NCBI GenBank assembly: GCA_902559395.1
Contig: CACEHR010000001.1
Span: 186,001-250,000 of the forward strand
Direction: 5' to 3'
DNA: 64,000 bases
Source of the DNA: an uncultured Pelagibacteraceae bacterium
Lineage (GTDB): Bacteria; Pseudomonadota; Alphaproteobacteria; Pelagibacterales; Pelagibacteraceae
Numbering within the stretch: position 1 is the stretch's first letter; the number at the start of each line of letters is the position of its first letter. The translations under genes and the position numbers were made by a program. Shown one piece after another: positions 62,878 through 64,000 of this stretch. The notes beneath the pieces are model-generated. The model had not been told where the DNA came from and ran no database searches. It worked only from the letters and a program-made list of their open reading frames with translations.

Positions 62878-63930
62878 ATGAGTAAAATAATAAAATCATT
62901 TTTTTCATTATTATTCTTAATTAGTTTTACTGCATCTGTTTCAGCTGCAGATTATAACTTGAGAATGACAATGAACTCTAATGATCAAGATGAAGATTAT
63001 GATGGTGCTGTTGTATTTAAAAACTACGTAGAAGCAGCTTCAAATGGAAAAATAGCTGTAGAACTATTTGTAGGTACGCAGCTTTGTTCAAAAGGTGCTG
63101 AGTGTTTACAAGGTGTATCTGATGGAAGTATAGATATTTACATTTCTACTTCTGGAGGTGCTGCAGGCGTATTCCCATATGTTCAAGTTTTAGATTTACC
63201 TTATCTAATGGCTGATGACAGAATTGCTGAAGATGTAATGCAAGGTGATTTTGTAAGAACAATGAGAAAAATGGCTCTAAAAGATTCTAATGACTCAATT
63301 AGATTGATGACAATTGGAAATACTGGAGGATGGAGAAATTTTGCTAATACAAAAAGAAGAGTTGCAAATCCATCTGACATGAAAGGTTTAAAAATCAGAA
63401 CAGTTGTAGCTGATTTACCTCAGGAGCTTGTAAGAGCATTAGGTGCATCTCCAACTCCTATTCCATGGCCGGAATTGTTTACATCATTTCAAACTGGTGT
63501 AGTTGAAGGATCTAAAAATGGAATAACTGACATTATGAACATGAAGTTTCCTGATGCAGGTCTAAAATACGTTACTTTAGACGGTCATGCATACATGGGT
63601 GCATTATGGTGGATGAATAATGCAAAATATCAATCAATGTCAACAGATCTTAAAAAAGTTGTGACTGATGGTTTCTATGCTTTGCAACAAGCAACTTTTG
63701 CTTCTCCTAAGAGAAAATCAATCAAAGCTTACGAGGACTTTGTAGCAGGTGGTGGAGATTTATATGTTCCTACTCCTGATCAAAAAGCTAGTTTTAAAAA
63801 AGAAGCTAGCCCGGTGTATGATTGGTTTAAAGCTAATGTTAAAGGTGGAAAAGAAATTTTCAACGCTTTAACTAAAGCAGTAGCTAAAGCAGAGAAAAAG
63901 GCATCGAGCGCATACAAAAAAGATTTGTAA
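62878..63930 (+). CDS. dctP: TRAP transporter substrate-binding protein (DctP)
   Basis: Periplasmic receptor, 350 residues: signal peptide (about 1-23, ending SAA), and the DctP fold with RTVVADLPQELVRALGASPTPIPWPELF in parts near 180-206, including the arginine that usually grips a substrate carboxylate, followed by QTGVVEGSKNGI. A GAGAGGG site precedes the ATG. Cysteines near 64 and 71 may form a disulfide. The ligand is probably an organic acid or amino-acid-like compound, not identified. Confidence 0.92.
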   Translation: MSKIIKSFFSLLFLISFTASVSAADYNLRMTMNSNDQDEDYDGAVVFKNYVEAASNGKIAVELFVGTQLCSKGAECLQGVSDGSIDIYISTSGGAAGVFPYVQVLDLPYLMADDRIAEDVMQGDFVRTMRKMALKDSNDSIRLMTIGNTGGWRNFANTKRRVANPSDMKGLKIRTVVADLPQELVRALGASPTPIPWPELFTSFQTGVVEGSKNGITDIMNMKFPDAGLKYVTLDGHAYMGALWWMNNAKYQSMSTDLKKVVTDGFYALQQATFASPKRKSIKAYEDFVAGGGDLYVPTPDQKASFKKEASPVYDWFKANVKGGKEIFNALTKAVAKAEKKASSAYKKDL

Positions 63931-63942
63931 TTTCAAATTAAT

Positions 63943-63974
63943 ATAATGGGGCGGATTTTAGTTCGCCTCATTAT
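63943..63974 (+). terminator. Hairpin after dctP, possible terminator
   Basis: ATAATGGGGCG pairs with CGCCTCATTAT, with one G-U pair and a 10-nt loop; this is a strong stem for this AT-rich DNA, 12 bp after the dctP stop. No U-tract follows (CTAAAAGG), so termination may be weak or factor-dependent. Confidence 0.5.
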
Positions 63975-64000
63975 CTAAAAGGATATATCCAAGATTTATA

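Noticed and set aside
1-64000. tRNA, rRNA, CRISPR array, insertion sequence or prophage
   Set aside because: No cloverleaf with TTCRANNC arm, no ribosomal RNA blocks, no regularly spaced repeats, and no transposase, integrase or phage genes were seen on either strand.

Overview
The window is a very AT-rich, tightly packed piece of an alphaproteobacterial chromosome that looks like SAR11 (Pelagibacterales). Reasons: extreme AT bias with Lys/Asn/Ile-rich proteins, intergenic gaps mostly below 100 bp, many 1-40 bp gene overlaps, alphaproteobacterial markers (NDUFA12 and DUF2155 proteins side by side, accC-accB-aroQ, an iscR-led suf operon), and marine oligotroph content (TRAP and sugar ABC transporters, form II CoxL-like dehydrogenase, PhyH and other 2OG oxygenases). 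This assignment rests on gene content only; no rRNA, tRNA, CRISPR array, phage or insertion sequence was recognised.

Layout. 1-6926 (minus): outer-membrane biogenesis operon lptF-lptG-lptD-surA-pdxA, with pdxA cut by the left edge. 6989-13957: pepA-ndk facing purM-purN, then a DUF2066-like exported protein, an Hda-like AAA+ protein and aspS. 13959-20655: an orphan protein resembling the C-terminal part of B12-dependent ribonucleotide reductase, NDUFA12, DUF2155, accBC-aroQ, thiSG and RNase E/G. 20756-29679: PBP1A, prfB with its programmed +1 frameshift, a large AsmA-like protein, tyrS, anmK and an alpha/beta hydrolase. 29762-35985: the iscR-sufBCDSUTA iron-sulfur assembly operon behind a good IscR-type operator. 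36052-41414: a 56-residue unknown protein, glnA, a YbaK-type deacylase, a DMT exporter, a homocysteine methyltransferase, a 2OG oxygenase and a TauE-type permease. 41424-52223: a molybdenum-cofactor island (moaB; coxG-coxSLM form II dehydrogenase; xdhC-like and mobA-like maturation genes; facing msrPQ and moaACDE plus a GYD-domain gene). 52375-63930: PhyH oxygenase, a sugar ABC transporter, two Gfo/Idh/MocA dehydrogenases and an IolE-like protein (inositol-like catabolism), a pilin-like hypothetical, a 2-hydroxyacid dehydrogenase and a complete TRAP transporter.

Points deserving a second look: three genes (sufD, the second xdhC part, the mobA-like gene) are each broken by exactly one base inside a poly-A run, which points to homopolymer sequencing error, slippage decoding or fresh indels; RNase E/G lacks its zinc-link cysteines; a 53-nt hairpin abuts the moaA start codon; an NrdJ C-terminal-like domain stands alone; LptD and the AsmA-like protein carry internal tandem duplications; and a small gene after sufA has a promoter placed for leaderless transcription. 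I did not find a clearly new multi-gene system. Most of the window is core metabolism with unusual details.
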